64,000 nucleotides of DNA from the NCBI RefSeq assembly GCF_006442965.1, contig NZ_VFWX01000004.1, forward strand, positions 62,001 to 126,000. The letters are read 5' to 3'. The position numbers and the translations under genes were made by a program. Position 1 is the stretch's first letter. Every line of letters starts with the position of its first letter. The DNA is from Mesorhizobium sp. CU3 (GTDB taxonomy: Bacteria; Pseudomonadota; Alphaproteobacteria; Rhizobiales; Rhizobiaceae). The notes below the pieces were generated by a model. The model was not told where the DNA came from. It saw only the letters and a list, made by a program, of their open reading frames with translations, and searched no databases. Shown here piece by piece: positions 26,487 to 33,912 of the stretch.

Positions 26487-28391
26487 TCAGGTACCCGTGT
26501 GATCGGTGGAGTCGCCACCGGTCAGCGTGTTGTGGTAGTCGCCGCCGACCACGGTCTGGTCGATTGCATTCTCCTGCAGGTTGGCGCCCATGACGATCTG
26601 CTGGTTGAAGGCGCTGACGTCGATGACGCCGTCTGCGGAAGCGCTGGCTGTGCCGGTGACATAACCGTCATCGCCATTGTGCGAGCCCCACATTCCCGCA
26701 TCGCCCGCGGTGCCGCCGTCGCCATTGTAGGCGTCGCCGCTTGCACCGCCTGCACCGCCGGCGCCAGCCAGGGTGAAGCCACCCTTGGCATCGCCGCCGG
26801 TACCGTCGGCCCAGGCGCCGCTCAGCGCGTGACCGCCGTCGCCGCCGAAGGCTGTCGCGAAGCCGCCGAGGCTGTCGCCGCCGGTCGCGCTGCCGCTGGT
26901 GGCCGCGCCGCCGGTTCCGTCGCCGCTCGTTCCGTCACCACCGGTGCCTTCACCGCCCGTGCCGCCGGCCCCGCCGGTACCCGAGCCTGAGCCCGCGCCC
27001 CAGCCTGCGCCCCAGCCTGCGCCGAGGGCATCGCCGCCGTCGGAGTCGGAATCACCGCCGTTGGAGTGAGCATTGCCGCCATCGGACTTGGCGTTGCCGC
27101 CGTCAGCGTCGGCACCGCCGCCGCCACCGCCGCCACCGCCACCGCCGCCACCGCCGGTAGCGTCGCCGGCAGTGCTCTTAGCATCGCCGCCTTCACCGTA
27201 GTTGAGGAGCGACAGCTTGCCGTCGACATCGAGGCCGTCGCCGCCATCCGACTTGGCATCGCCGCCGGTCACGTCGCCGCCATTGCCGCCGTCGCCGCCA
27301 TTGCCGCCATCGGCCTTGGCATCGCCTGCGTCGGACTTGGCGTCGCCGCCGTCAGCCTTGGCGTCACCGCCGTCCTGCGACTTGGCATCGCCGGCTTCCG
27401 CTGCGCCGACACCGAGACCCAGGCCAAGGCCCAGTCCGAGACCGAGGCCGTCGCCGCCATTGGCGTTGCCGCCATCGCCGGTGCCGCCCTTGGCATCGCC
27501 GCCGTCGCCGTCGCCGCCCTTGGCGTCGCCGCTGTCGCCGTCGCCAGCCTTGGCGTCGCCGGCATCGGCCTTGTTGTCGCTCTTGGTGTCGCCACCGATG
27601 GCTGCGCTCAGCGCGAAGCCGCCCTTGCCGTCGCCGGCTTCGACATCGCCGGCCTTGGCGTCGCCGCCATTGCCGCCCTCGCCGCCGCTGGCCTTGGCGT
27701 CGCTGCCGCCATCCGCGCTGCCGCCGCCGGCCGAGATGCCGTCGCCGGTCTTGGCGTCGCCGCCCTTGGCATTGAGGTCAAGCTTGAAGTCGGCGTCGTT
27801 CTTGACGACCGCGTTGTCGAGCTTGTCGTTGTCGTTCATGGTCAACGACTGGTTGATGATCGACGCGGTGTTGGTGCCGTCGCCGGTCATCGAATTGTTC
27901 AGGATGTCCTTGAAGGTGACGTCGTCGCCAGGATCATAAGAGACGTTGCCGTCCTTATTGTTGATGATCGTGTTGTCCTTCATGTCGCCGTTGGCATAGA
28001 TGTCGGCGAAGTCGTCGTCCGAGTTGCCGAGCTGGCCTTCGAGCTTCACGCCGACATCGACGTCCACGTCGACCTTGGTCTCGTTGACGTTCTTGTTCTC
28101 GTTCGAGTTTTCGTTCTTGGACTCGTTCGAGTTTTCGTTCTTGTTCTCGTTCGAGGCTTCGTTCTTGTTTTCGTTCTCGTTCGAGGACTTGTTGTCGTTC
28201 GAGTTGTCGTTGTCGGACTTGTTGTCGTTTTCGTTCGAGGCCTTGTTCTCGTTCTGGTTCTCGTTCTTGGCGTCGTTGTTGTTTTGGTTCTTGTTTTCGT
28301 TCTCGTTTTCACCACCGCCGTTGCCGAATTCGCTGTCGATGATCTGCAGACCGAAGGCGTTGATGTTGTTCTTGTCGAGGTCGAGAGACAT
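26487..28391 (-). CDS. Low-complexity Asn/Gly/Asp-rich protein, candidate secreted matrix protein
   Basis: 634 residues in four zones. Residues 1-27 (SLDLDKNNINAFGLQIIDSEF) show no Sec signal. Residues 28-108 are an almost pure Asn/Glu/Lys tract (NENKNENSNES type). Residues ~109-200 are acidic with INQSLTMNDND, a motif shared with the 681-residue neighbour. Residues ~200-570 are dozens of GGDAK/GDGG units. The C-terminal ~60 residues (VIDVSAFNQQIVMGANLQENAID) are again ordered-looking. The start has GAGGA 9 bases upstream. Such composition suits an extended extracellular polymer, calcium-binding through Asp, exported by the type I system downstream. Family not recognised; function is inference. 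Confidence 0.75.
   Translation of the reverse strand: MSLDLDKNNINAFGLQIIDSEFGNGGGENENENKNQNNNDAKNENQNENKASNENDNKSDNDNSNDNKSSNENENKNEASNENKNENSNESKNENSNENKNVNETKVDVDVDVGVKLEGQLGNSDDDFADIYANGDMKDNTIINNKDGNVSYDPGDDVTFKDILNNSMTGDGTNTASIINQSLTMNDNDKLDNAVVKNDADFKLDLNAKGGDAKTGDGISAGGGSADGGSDAKASGGEGGNGGDAKAGDVEAGDGKGGFALSAAIGGDTKSDNKADAGDAKAGDGDSGDAKGGDGDGGDAKGGTGDGGNANGGDGLGLGLGLGLGLGVGAAEAGDAKSQDGGDAKADGGDAKSDAGDAKADGGNGGDGGNGGDVTGGDAKSDGGDGLDVDGKLSLLNYGEGGDAKSTAGDATGGGGGGGGGGGGGGADADGGNAKSDGGNAHSNGGDSDSDGGDALGAGWGAGWGAGSGSGTGGAGGTGGEGTGGDGTSGDGTGGAATSGSATGGDSLGGFATAFGGDGGHALSGAWADGTGGDAKGGFTLAGAGGAGGASGDAYNGDGGTAGDAGMWGSHNGDDGYVTGTASASADGVIDVSAFNQQIVMGANLQENAIDQTVVGGDYHNTLTGGDSTDHTGT
26690..27790 (-). 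repeat. GGDAK / Gly-Asp-rich coding repeat block
   Basis: On the minus strand, degenerate 15-30 base units built from GGCGGCGAY GCCAAG (Gly-Gly-Asp-Ala-Lys) recur dozens of times, with a run of consecutive Gly codons near 27115-27155. The units are irregular in length, unlike the strict 171-base repeat in the exporter. Confidence 0.8.
28075..28312 (-). repeat. Asn/Glu/Lys-coding short tandem repeat
   Basis: Plus-strand units of gttctcgtt, ttcgttctt and tcgttcgag alternate without interruption, encoding N-E-N-K/N-E-S blocks on the minus strand. Periods are 6, 9 and 12 bases. A likely site of slipped-strand length variation that stays in frame because most units are multiples of three. Confidence 0.8.
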
Positions 28392-28980
28392 TGATCTTGT
28401 CCTCAGTTGAGGCCGCGACCGCCGAACCGCATTCTTCTCTTACGCGGTTTTAGGGCTGTGCGCGGACGTTGCGTTTAAATGCGGTGAATGGATCGTCGGA
28501 CCGAGGGGACTGAGGTCCGCAATCCGGCATTCATCATGATTGGCTTGAGTACCTCCCGTAGACTGCGGGAGAGGCGGTCCATCCAGGCAATAGCTGTCGG
28601 CCGCCGGATCACAACGGATCCGGTCGTTCAGACAGGGACATCCTGAAATTACCCCAATCCCAATTTGGACCCGGGAAGTCTGTGGCGAGAGGCGATTGAT
28701 TGTAAGCTGACAGTTCGGGCTAGCCCGCTCGGGCGGTAGGCGTCAAACTTTCCTGGCGAAGAAAAAGCCGCGATTCACGTGGTGGTTGAGCTGGGCGGCA
28801 CGATATGAAATGCTGCGCGGAGCGAGAAAATCGGCAATAGCTCGTCCGAACTATATCAGAGATGTCTAATTTGGTATATAAGTCCTTAAGGCTAGCTGTT
28901 TACGGGGGTGGAAGCCCCGATAATCGGAGAAGAGAAACTACGAAAAAACCGAGAGTATTCGTCTAGGTGGGGTGGCAACC
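28392..28980. promoter_or_regulatory. Long divergent regulatory region of the secretion locus
   Basis: 589 bases without a supported gene, between the leftward candidate substrate gene and the rightward LuxR-type regulator. It holds a 7-base perfect hairpin CCGGATC/GATCCGG (28604-28623), a GGGG-TGGAA-GCCCC-like element at about 28905-28919, and an AT-rich stretch at 28840-28895 including tatatca and ggtatataag. The AT-rich part is the best candidate for the regulator's promoter; the leftward gene has GAGGA before its ATG. I could not assign promoter boxes with certainty. Confidence 0.55.
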
Positions 28981-29766
28981 ATGTCAAAGAGTAGCGAACC
29001 AGGCACCGTGGGTAGCGGTGCGGGAGAGAGTTGGGCGCGAAAAATTATTCTAACAGTTTCCTCGAGCGATAGCTTTCCAGAATGCCTCGTATACGCAATC
29101 GAGAGGGAGTTTCCCTCCATCGAGGTGGAACAGGTTTCGCATTTGGAGGCGGCATCCGCGTCATTCAGGCATCCTGTTTGCCTGATATTGGTCGATACCG
29201 AACTTCTCGATGAAATCAGCGAGCATGCCGCGGAACTGATGCGGCATCATCCATCGGCGCCGATCGTCCTTGTCCAGCACGACAGCCGCGATCCGGTATC
29301 CATCCAAGATGTCCTAAACCTGAAGATCATACGCAGCGTGCTGCCCATGGATCTGAAGCTGGACGTCTGGCTTTCGGTTATCAGGCTCATGCTTCGCGGC
29401 GGAGAGTATTTTCCGGCAGCAATGTTCCAAACATACGCGAGCAAGGTTTCGCAGAAGGCTTCGGATCGTTCGGCGCCGCTGATGGAGCGTTCGGCGATGG
29501 CGCAGAATGATTTCGACGAGATGGGCGAGCTGACCGACCGCGAGTTCCAGATCCTGGAAATGGTGGCCCGCGGTCTGCAGAACAAGATCATCGCCGCGGG
29601 GCTTCGGCTTTCAGAGCATACGGTCAAGATCCATCTCCACAACATCATCACCAAGCTTGGGGCGCATAATCGCACCGAGGCGGCCGCGGTCTTTCATGCG
29701 CGCAAGGATTCCTTTTACAGCGACGTGGAACGATCAAAGGCTTGCCTCACCCAATCCGAGCCGTGA
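28981..29766 (+). CDS. LuxR-family transcriptional regulator with atypical receiver domain
   Basis: 261 residues from the ATG at 28981, which has AGGTGGGG 8-15 bases upstream; a GTG at 28972 is an in-frame alternative. The C-terminus has the LuxR/NarL helix-turn-helix: LTDREFQILEMVARGLQNKIIAAGL then SEHTVKIHLHNIITKLGAHNRTEA. The N-terminal ~130 residues look like a receiver (LILVDTELL, PIVLVQHDS, RSVLPMDLKL), but the acidic pair after strand 1 reads SSSDS and the conserved Lys is not in place, so ordinary phosphorylation is doubtful. Divergent from the candidate substrate genes, it is the obvious local regulator. Confidence 0.87.
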   Translation: MSKSSEPGTVGSGAGESWARKIILTVSSSDSFPECLVYAIEREFPSIEVEQVSHLEAASASFRHPVCLILVDTELLDEISEHAAELMRHHPSAPIVLVQHDSRDPVSIQDVLNLKIIRSVLPMDLKLDVWLSVIRLMLRGGEYFPAAMFQTYASKVSQKASDRSAPLMERSAMAQNDFDEMGELTDREFQILEMVARGLQNKIIAAGLRLSEHTVKIHLHNIITKLGAHNRTEAAAVFHARKDSFYSDVERSKACLTQSEP

Positions 29767-29773
29767 ACGCGCA

Positions 29774-30256
29774 ATGCCGCGCTTTCAGGAGATCTTGCTG
29801 CTCGTTGGCCAGCTGAACTATACCTGGACCAACACCGAGAGCCTCTTGATCTACCTGATTGCCGGCCTTGCGAAGACCGACAAGGAAACGGCGATCATCA
29901 TTTTCCTGACCTTGAACACGACAAGGGCTCGTATCGAACTGGTCGAGCGGCTGGCCAAGATGCAAAAGACGCCGGCGGCCTGCCGCGAGGCGGTGCTGGG
30001 CGTCACCGGCAAGCTCACCCGCCAGGCCAAGCTGCGCAACAAATACAGCCACTGCATCTATTCGTTCGATGAAAGCGGAACGCATGGCAGCACGCAGCTG
30101 ATGCGCATCGTCGACGGCAAGGACGATGTGAAATACGGAAAGATAGAAGCCCTCGACGACAAGGAAATGTCGCGGATCAACGAATCCATCAAGGATATCG
30201 GCGCGATAAACCAGGACATATGGTCGATCGTCATCGAGAATTCGTTTCCGAGATGA
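29774..30256 (+). CDS. Small protein with HEPN-like RNxxxH motif
   Basis: 160 residues from the ATG at 29774, seven bases after the regulator's stop; a longer frame to 29657 overlaps the regulator. Mostly helical: LNYTWTNTESLLIYLIAGL, then RARIELVERLAK and LTRQAKLRNKYSHCIYSF. R88-N89-x3-H93 fits the Rx4-6H motif of HEPN RNases or HEPN-like nucleotide-binding proteins. The protein at 63204-63902 has the same order of elements (GDWGRVETNLAFLFNALLG, KRNVIVHGHW). No antitoxin-like partner is adjacent. Possibly coexpressed with the regulator. Function unknown; HEPN assignment is from the motif and helix pattern only. Confidence 0.65.
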   Translation: MPRFQEILLLVGQLNYTWTNTESLLIYLIAGLAKTDKETAIIIFLTLNTTRARIELVERLAKMQKTPAACREAVLGVTGKLTRQAKLRNKYSHCIYSFDESGTHGSTQLMRIVDGKDDVKYGKIEALDDKEMSRINESIKDIGAINQDIWSIVIENSFPR

Positions 30257-30270
30257 TTTTAGGGCGGCCT

Positions 30271-31893
30271 CTACTCGGCCGCTGTCACTGCATGTCGACG
30301 GCTGCCAGCCAGATTGGCGCGCAACGCGATGGCTTGGCTGTGGTTCGGCTCCAGACCCATGCAGTTGTCCAGATTTGCAAGCGCATCCTCGATGCGATCG
30401 AGCTTCGCCAATGCAAGGCCGCGATTGTAGTGCGCGGCAGGCACATCGGGCCTGATCTCGATCGCCAGGCCGATCTGTCGTTCAGCCTCTTCATACCTGC
30501 GCTGCTGAAGTAAGAGCGCGCCAAGCAGATAGCGGACATCGAAATGCCCAGGATCGACGTCCAGGATTTCGCGATACATCCGCTCGGCTTCGGCCAGATT
30601 TCCGGCCTGGTGCAGGCGAGCGGCCACACTGAGGTTCTGCGGCAGAAGCAAGCGCCGCGCCGCATCGAGTTTCTCGAGCAATTGCAATGCCTCGCCATAG
30701 CCAGGGTCGGACTGCAGGATTTGCCGGCACATACGCACCGCGCCGTCGGGATCGCCTGCCTGGTGGAGTGCTTTCGCGCGCGCAAGCACGACCGGTAGCG
30801 AGCGCGGCTCCAGCCTGTCGCGAAGATTGCGCCGGCCGGCCGTGCTCACGAGCAGGCATTCGACCTTTCGCTCGATGCCGCCGAAATCATACTTGTAGGA
30901 GAAGTCGCCAGTCTGCAGATCGTAGATCTTGAAGCCGTTCTGAATCGCCCAGCGAATGCTGTAAAGATGCAATGCGAAGCCGGGCGCCGGCTTCTTGATG
31001 CCTAGATCGCGCCCGTTGAGCATGCCGATCAGCGACCGGTTCTTGCGATCGATCAGCGTGGCCTGGGCACCGATGGGGTTCTCGCCCTGCCACAGGACGG
31101 GAAGGTAAAGCGCATTGTCCTCGAAGGCGCATCGCAACATGTTGCGGAAATTGGTCATCATCGCCTGGGGCAGGCCTGGATGATAGCGCGCCGACAGCTT
31201 GGCGCCCCATTGATCTTCCCAATATGTCAGCAGAATGCGCAGATCGCGCTCCAGCGTCGCGGCGCTCACGTCCGTCACCCGATATTCGGTCGCATCGTCG
31301 ATCGCCCGCAACGTACGCCGCGCGGTTTTTCGCGTCGCAGCGCCCAGCCTTTCGCCGAGGAACTCCTCCCAGTCGCCGGGCAGGTTCACATAGACATAGA
31401 TGTCATGATCGACGCCGTCACCGTCGTCTGGTCGCCTGACCTTGCCGATCTGGAATTCGGGAGCTGGGAACGCGCCCAGCAAGCGCTGCAACCGGCCGGG
31501 CGACACGAAGATGTTTTCGAGATGCAGCTTGGCCCAGTTCAACTCCTTGGCCGCTTCGCCGAACGCCTGGATGACATCGTCCTGAACATCCGGATTACAG
31601 ATGACGCCGGCATACCCGGCGAAATAACCGCCGCCTGTCCTGAGCTCGTTGTGGATCGCGCCGTCCCTGGCCCTTTCAGTCCTGAGCTGCAGGGGAAAGA
31701 AGCCGACATAGTCGGAGGAAGCGGTCTCCCTGGCCGCCAGGACGAGCCATTGGTAGCGGAGCCGCTTGAACCAGCCGGCGATCCATTGCCACGACATGAA
31801 ATATTGGGCGTCGGGATCGGCGGCGTAGACCGAATCCCAGTTGTCTTTCAGTTGCAAAAGCGTGTCGAGGCTGTCGATAACGTCCACACGCAT
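30271..31893 (-). CDS. FemAB/CelD-type GNAT acyltransferase with C-terminal TPR repeats (paralogue B)
   Basis: 540 residues, colinear with the 17521-19125 protein: DPDAQYFMSWQWIAGWFKRLRY, a GDWEEFLGERLGAATRKTARR helix and KIYDLQTGDFSYKYDFGG where the paralogue has FLRGNEPYKYSYG. The C-terminal TPRs are clear (AERMYREILDVDPGHFDVRYLLGALL, AERQIGLAIEIRPDVPAAHYNRGLAL, DALANLDNCMGLEPNHSQAIAL). The two copies bracket the secretion genes at 13-kb distance, suggesting duplication and specialised roles, perhaps acylating the exported material or the envelope. Three 20-base-spaced direct repeats lie upstream of its start. Confidence 0.83.
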   Translation of the reverse strand: MRVDVIDSLDTLLQLKDNWDSVYAADPDAQYFMSWQWIAGWFKRLRYQWLVLAARETASSDYVGFFPLQLRTERARDGAIHNELRTGGGYFAGYAGVICNPDVQDDVIQAFGEAAKELNWAKLHLENIFVSPGRLQRLLGAFPAPEFQIGKVRRPDDGDGVDHDIYVYVNLPGDWEEFLGERLGAATRKTARRTLRAIDDATEYRVTDVSAATLERDLRILLTYWEDQWGAKLSARYHPGLPQAMMTNFRNMLRCAFEDNALYLPVLWQGENPIGAQATLIDRKNRSLIGMLNGRDLGIKKPAPGFALHLYSIRWAIQNGFKIYDLQTGDFSYKYDFGGIERKVECLLVSTAGRRNLRDRLEPRSLPVVLARAKALHQAGDPDGAVRMCRQILQSDPGYGEALQLLEKLDAARRLLLPQNLSVAARLHQAGNLAEAERMYREILDVDPGHFDVRYLLGALLLQQRRYEEAERQIGLAIEIRPDVPAAHYNRGLALAKLDRIEDALANLDNCMGLEPNHSQAIALRANLAGSRRHAVTAAE

Positions 31894-32023
31894 GGCTTTG
31901 ACCCTTGCTCGAGCGGCATAGGCGAAAAGCGGTGGATCTGATGTCGGCTATTCTCCCCCGCCCCGCGACGCCAAGTCATCGTCCCGATGATCCCATGCGG
32001 ACGAAAGTTGTGACAAGACAATC

Positions 32024-32072
32024 AAAGGATTGAGAGCTTGGGTAAAGGATTGATAGGTCGGGCCAAGGATTG
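32024..32072. promoter_or_regulatory. Three direct repeats (AAAGGATTG) with 20-base period
   Basis: AAAGGATTGA at 32024, AAAGGATTGA at 32044 and CAAGGATTGT at 32064. The 20-base spacing places them on one helix face. They lie about 130-180 bases upstream of the leftward acyltransferase B gene and just past the end of the BTLCP gene. On the minus strand each reads TCAATCCTTT. Likely an operator array for the acyltransferase gene. Confidence 0.55.
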
Positions 32073-32103
32073 TGAGGAAATGGCGAAACGAGCAGCAAAT
32101 CCC

Positions 32104-32126
32104 GCCGGCTAAAAATTGCAGCCGGC
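32104..32126 (-). terminator. Possible hairpin after the BTLCP gene
   Basis: 7-base stem GCCGGCT/AGCCGGC with a 9-base A/T-rich loop, starting eight bases past the BTLCP stop. No T-run follows, so function as a terminator is uncertain. Confidence 0.4.
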
Positions 32127-32133
32127 CGACCCC

Positions 32134-32700
32134 TCAGGACTCGATCCGCACCCACTTGCCGCGTTGGGATTGGGACTGGCGGGCAAAATAGCGGTAGGAC
32201 GTCTGCGACCAGTTCCTGATGGCGCCGGTCCGGTTGTCCAGTATCAGATCGCCTTTGTCGGTGCGGACGGTGAGCACCGTATGGCCGGCTCCGCCCAACG
32301 TAACCACCGTCAGCAGCAGGGCCGAGGCGGGCCAGCCGCGTTTCATCAGTTCGCTTTTCTTCAGGATCGCGATGTCCTCGCAATCGCCCTGCTTGCCGGC
32401 GATGCGCCAATCGTCGCCCAGACCGGCCGAAGAGTCGTTGCGTTCGCTTACCCTTGCATTGACAGAGCTGTTCACGGCCCGCAGGTCCGCCATGCGCCGA
32501 TCCGTAAGCTTCACCTCCCTGACATGTCCGCTCGGGCTGCAGAATCTCGGCTGCCTGGCGCAGAACGTGCGAGCGGCGGGTGGTGCGAAGGCATAACCCG
32601 ACGTGGCCATCGCCGAGCTGCCGGAATGTAGCACGGTTTCGCTGCAGCCGGCCAAGACAAGCGCCGCGGCGGCAAGCACCACGAAACGGATCACGATCAT
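32134..32700 (-). CDS. Transglutaminase-like cysteine peptidase (BTLCP/LapG-like), predicted lipoprotein
   Basis: 188 residues. N-terminal signal with lipobox LVLAGC, lipidated Cys19. The bacterial transglutaminase-like cysteine proteinase triad is complete: C107 (QGDCEDIAI), H140 (GAGHTVLTV) and D155 (LILDNRTG). LapG of pseudomonads is a periplasmic relative that cuts a type-I-secreted adhesin from the surface, normally controlled by LapD, which is absent here. LapG itself is not a lipoprotein as far as I recall. Beside a type I secretion system, processing or release of the exported protein is the natural hypothesis. Confidence 0.85.
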   Translation of the reverse strand: MIVIRFVVLAAAALVLAGCSETVLHSGSSAMATSGYAFAPPAARTFCARQPRFCSPSGHVREVKLTDRRMADLRAVNSSVNARVSERNDSSAGLGDDWRIAGKQGDCEDIAILKKSELMKRGWPASALLLTVVTLGGAGHTVLTVRTDKGDLILDNRTGAIRNWSQTSYRYFARQSQSQRGKWVRIES

Positions 32701-32892
32701 CCCCTCGAGTTAGCTCGAATTAGCTGGCACCGATGATCTTCATGCAGACGAGTAAATCAACCCTCGGCATTAGCATTTGCACAGATTCTAAAACTCTGTA
32801 TGCTTAACAAATTGTTTCCGATGGTCGGAAACTTTGACATAGCGCCCAGTTTGGGGACGGGAGCGCCTTTTTTCCCTTCTTTGGAGGAAGAA

Positions 32893-33501
32893 ATGCACCT
32901 GTACCCAACCCGCGCGAGCGGGACTCGCGCAATTTTTCTGGTATCGACCGCTCTTGTAGCGGTGAATCTCGCAACACCTGCATCGGCGCAAAGCAGCGTA
33001 AGGCCGCGGATGACAGCCGCGCAATGCCAGCCGCTGACGGAATCCAACTACGCGCTTTGCTGCATCGCCAGTAACCGTTCGAGCATCCTGTCGCGCGCAC
33101 AAATCGCAATGTGCCCGCCAATCACCACAGCCCTTATCGCGTCCGTGATCGCCAGCAACGGCGGCGGCAACGGCGGAAAAGGTGGCAACGGCGGTGGTAC
33201 GAGCAGCGACGGTGACGGCGGCGGCGATGGTAACGGCGGCGGCGACGGTAACGGTGGCGGCGATGGCAATGGCGGCGGCGGAAACGGCGGCGGTTCCGGC
33301 GGAGACGGTGGCAGCGGCGGTGGCGGAGACGGCGGCAGCGGCGGCTCTGGCGGAGACGGCGGCTCCGGCGGCGGTGGCAGCTCTGGCGGCTCCGGCTCTG
33401 GTGGCTCCGGCTCTGGTGGCTCTGGCGGCTCTGGCGGCGCCGGCGGCTCTGGCGGCTCTGGTGGCTCAGGCGGCTCTGGTGGCTCTGGCGGCGGCGGTTG
33501 A
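32893..33501 (+). CDS. Secreted glycine/serine-repeat protein with Sec signal
   Basis: 202 residues from the ATG at 32893, which has GGAGGA six bases upstream; an earlier in-frame ATG at 32800 would bury the signal peptide. Signal peptide about residues 1-33, ending ATPASAQSS. The mature N-terminal ~70 residues contain four Cys (QCQP, LCCIA, MCPP), which could form two disulphides. From about residue 92 to the end it is only GGN, GGD, GGS and GSGG repeats. A cell-surface or periplasmic structural protein is likely; it leaves by the Sec route, unlike the two type I candidates. A clear terminator follows. Confidence 0.75.
   Translation: MHLYPTRASGTRAIFLVSTALVAVNLATPASAQSSVRPRMTAAQCQPLTESNYALCCIASNRSSILSRAQIAMCPPITTALIASVIASNGGGNGGKGGNGGGTSSDGDGGGDGNGGGDGNGGGDGNGGGGNGGGSGGDGGSGGGGDGGSGGSGGDGGSGGGGSSGGSGSGGSGSGGSGGSGGAGGSGGSGGSGGSGGSGGGG
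33160..33498 (+). repeat. GGC-rich coding repeat (Gly-Gly-Ser/Asn/Asp)
   Basis: Continuous 9-12 base units such as ggcggctct and ggtggcggcgat fill the 3' half of the gene. Asn/Asp-containing units come first and Ser units last, so the composition changes along the tract. Confidence 0.85.
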
Positions 33502-33531
33502 GGCAATCGCACGACCAGCAAACCGGTCAAG

Positions 33532-33560
33532 GATGGGCGCACCAGTGGCGCCCATCTTTG
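33532..33560 (+). terminator. Intrinsic terminator after the Gly-rich gene
   Basis: Perfect 9-base stem GATGGGCGC/GCGCCCATC with a 7-base loop, followed by TTTG, 31 bases after the stop. Confidence 0.8.
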
Positions 33561-33912
33561 TCGTGGCGCTTAACCAAGTGAGTTCAGCGCTGCATGCACT
33601 CAAAACCATGCGCTCGGGCTCGATCCGCGGGTGCGCCGCGATTTTGAGAACGTTCGGGCTAAGGCCAAGGCGCAACGCCCACCATCCGTTCCAATCCGGC
33701 AAGTAAGAATCGCCGAATGTAGAGACCTATCGTTTTTCGCGTTTCTATTTCAGCACAACTTTCCAGTGCAGTATTCTTTGGAGAAACCACCATCTTCACG
33801 AGGTTGTGAACATCGTCGATCATGTGGATCCTACAAAAAGGGGCTTTCCATTTTTGATCGACTATGCTTGATTTCGGCTGCCTTTTGTTGCGCAGATTGC
33901 CGGAGGGGGCTT
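33561..33912. other. Intergenic stretch with no supported gene
   Basis: 352 bases. An open frame runs through it on the plus strand but has no ribosome site or recognisable composition before the GTG at 33913. The part from about 33720 is AT-richer than the surroundings and may hold the promoter of the small downstream gene. Nothing else is evident. Confidence 0.5.

Noticed and set aside
26487..28391. Classical RTX toxin or adhesin repeats
   Set aside because: I looked for GGxGxDxUx nonapeptides in both candidate substrates; Gly-Asp pairs are abundant but the nine-residue register is absent.
27066..28394. 442-codon plus-strand frame opposite the GGDAK gene
   Set aside because: Its valine/alanine repeats are the mirror of GGDAK and NEN codons; the minus-strand protein has a ribosome site and sits in the secretion operon.
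28938..29120. 60-codon minus-strand frame in the regulator's 5' region
   Set aside because: Overlaps the start of the LuxR-type gene antisense and has no supporting features.
31976..32410. 144-codon minus-strand frame over the direct repeats
   Set aside because: Overlaps the BTLCP gene in another frame and lacks a ribosome site; the repeats are better explained as operator DNA.
32800..32892. Earlier ATG for the Gly-rich secreted protein
   Set aside because: Using it would place 31 residues before a good signal peptide; the ATG at 32893 has GGAGGA at proper distance.
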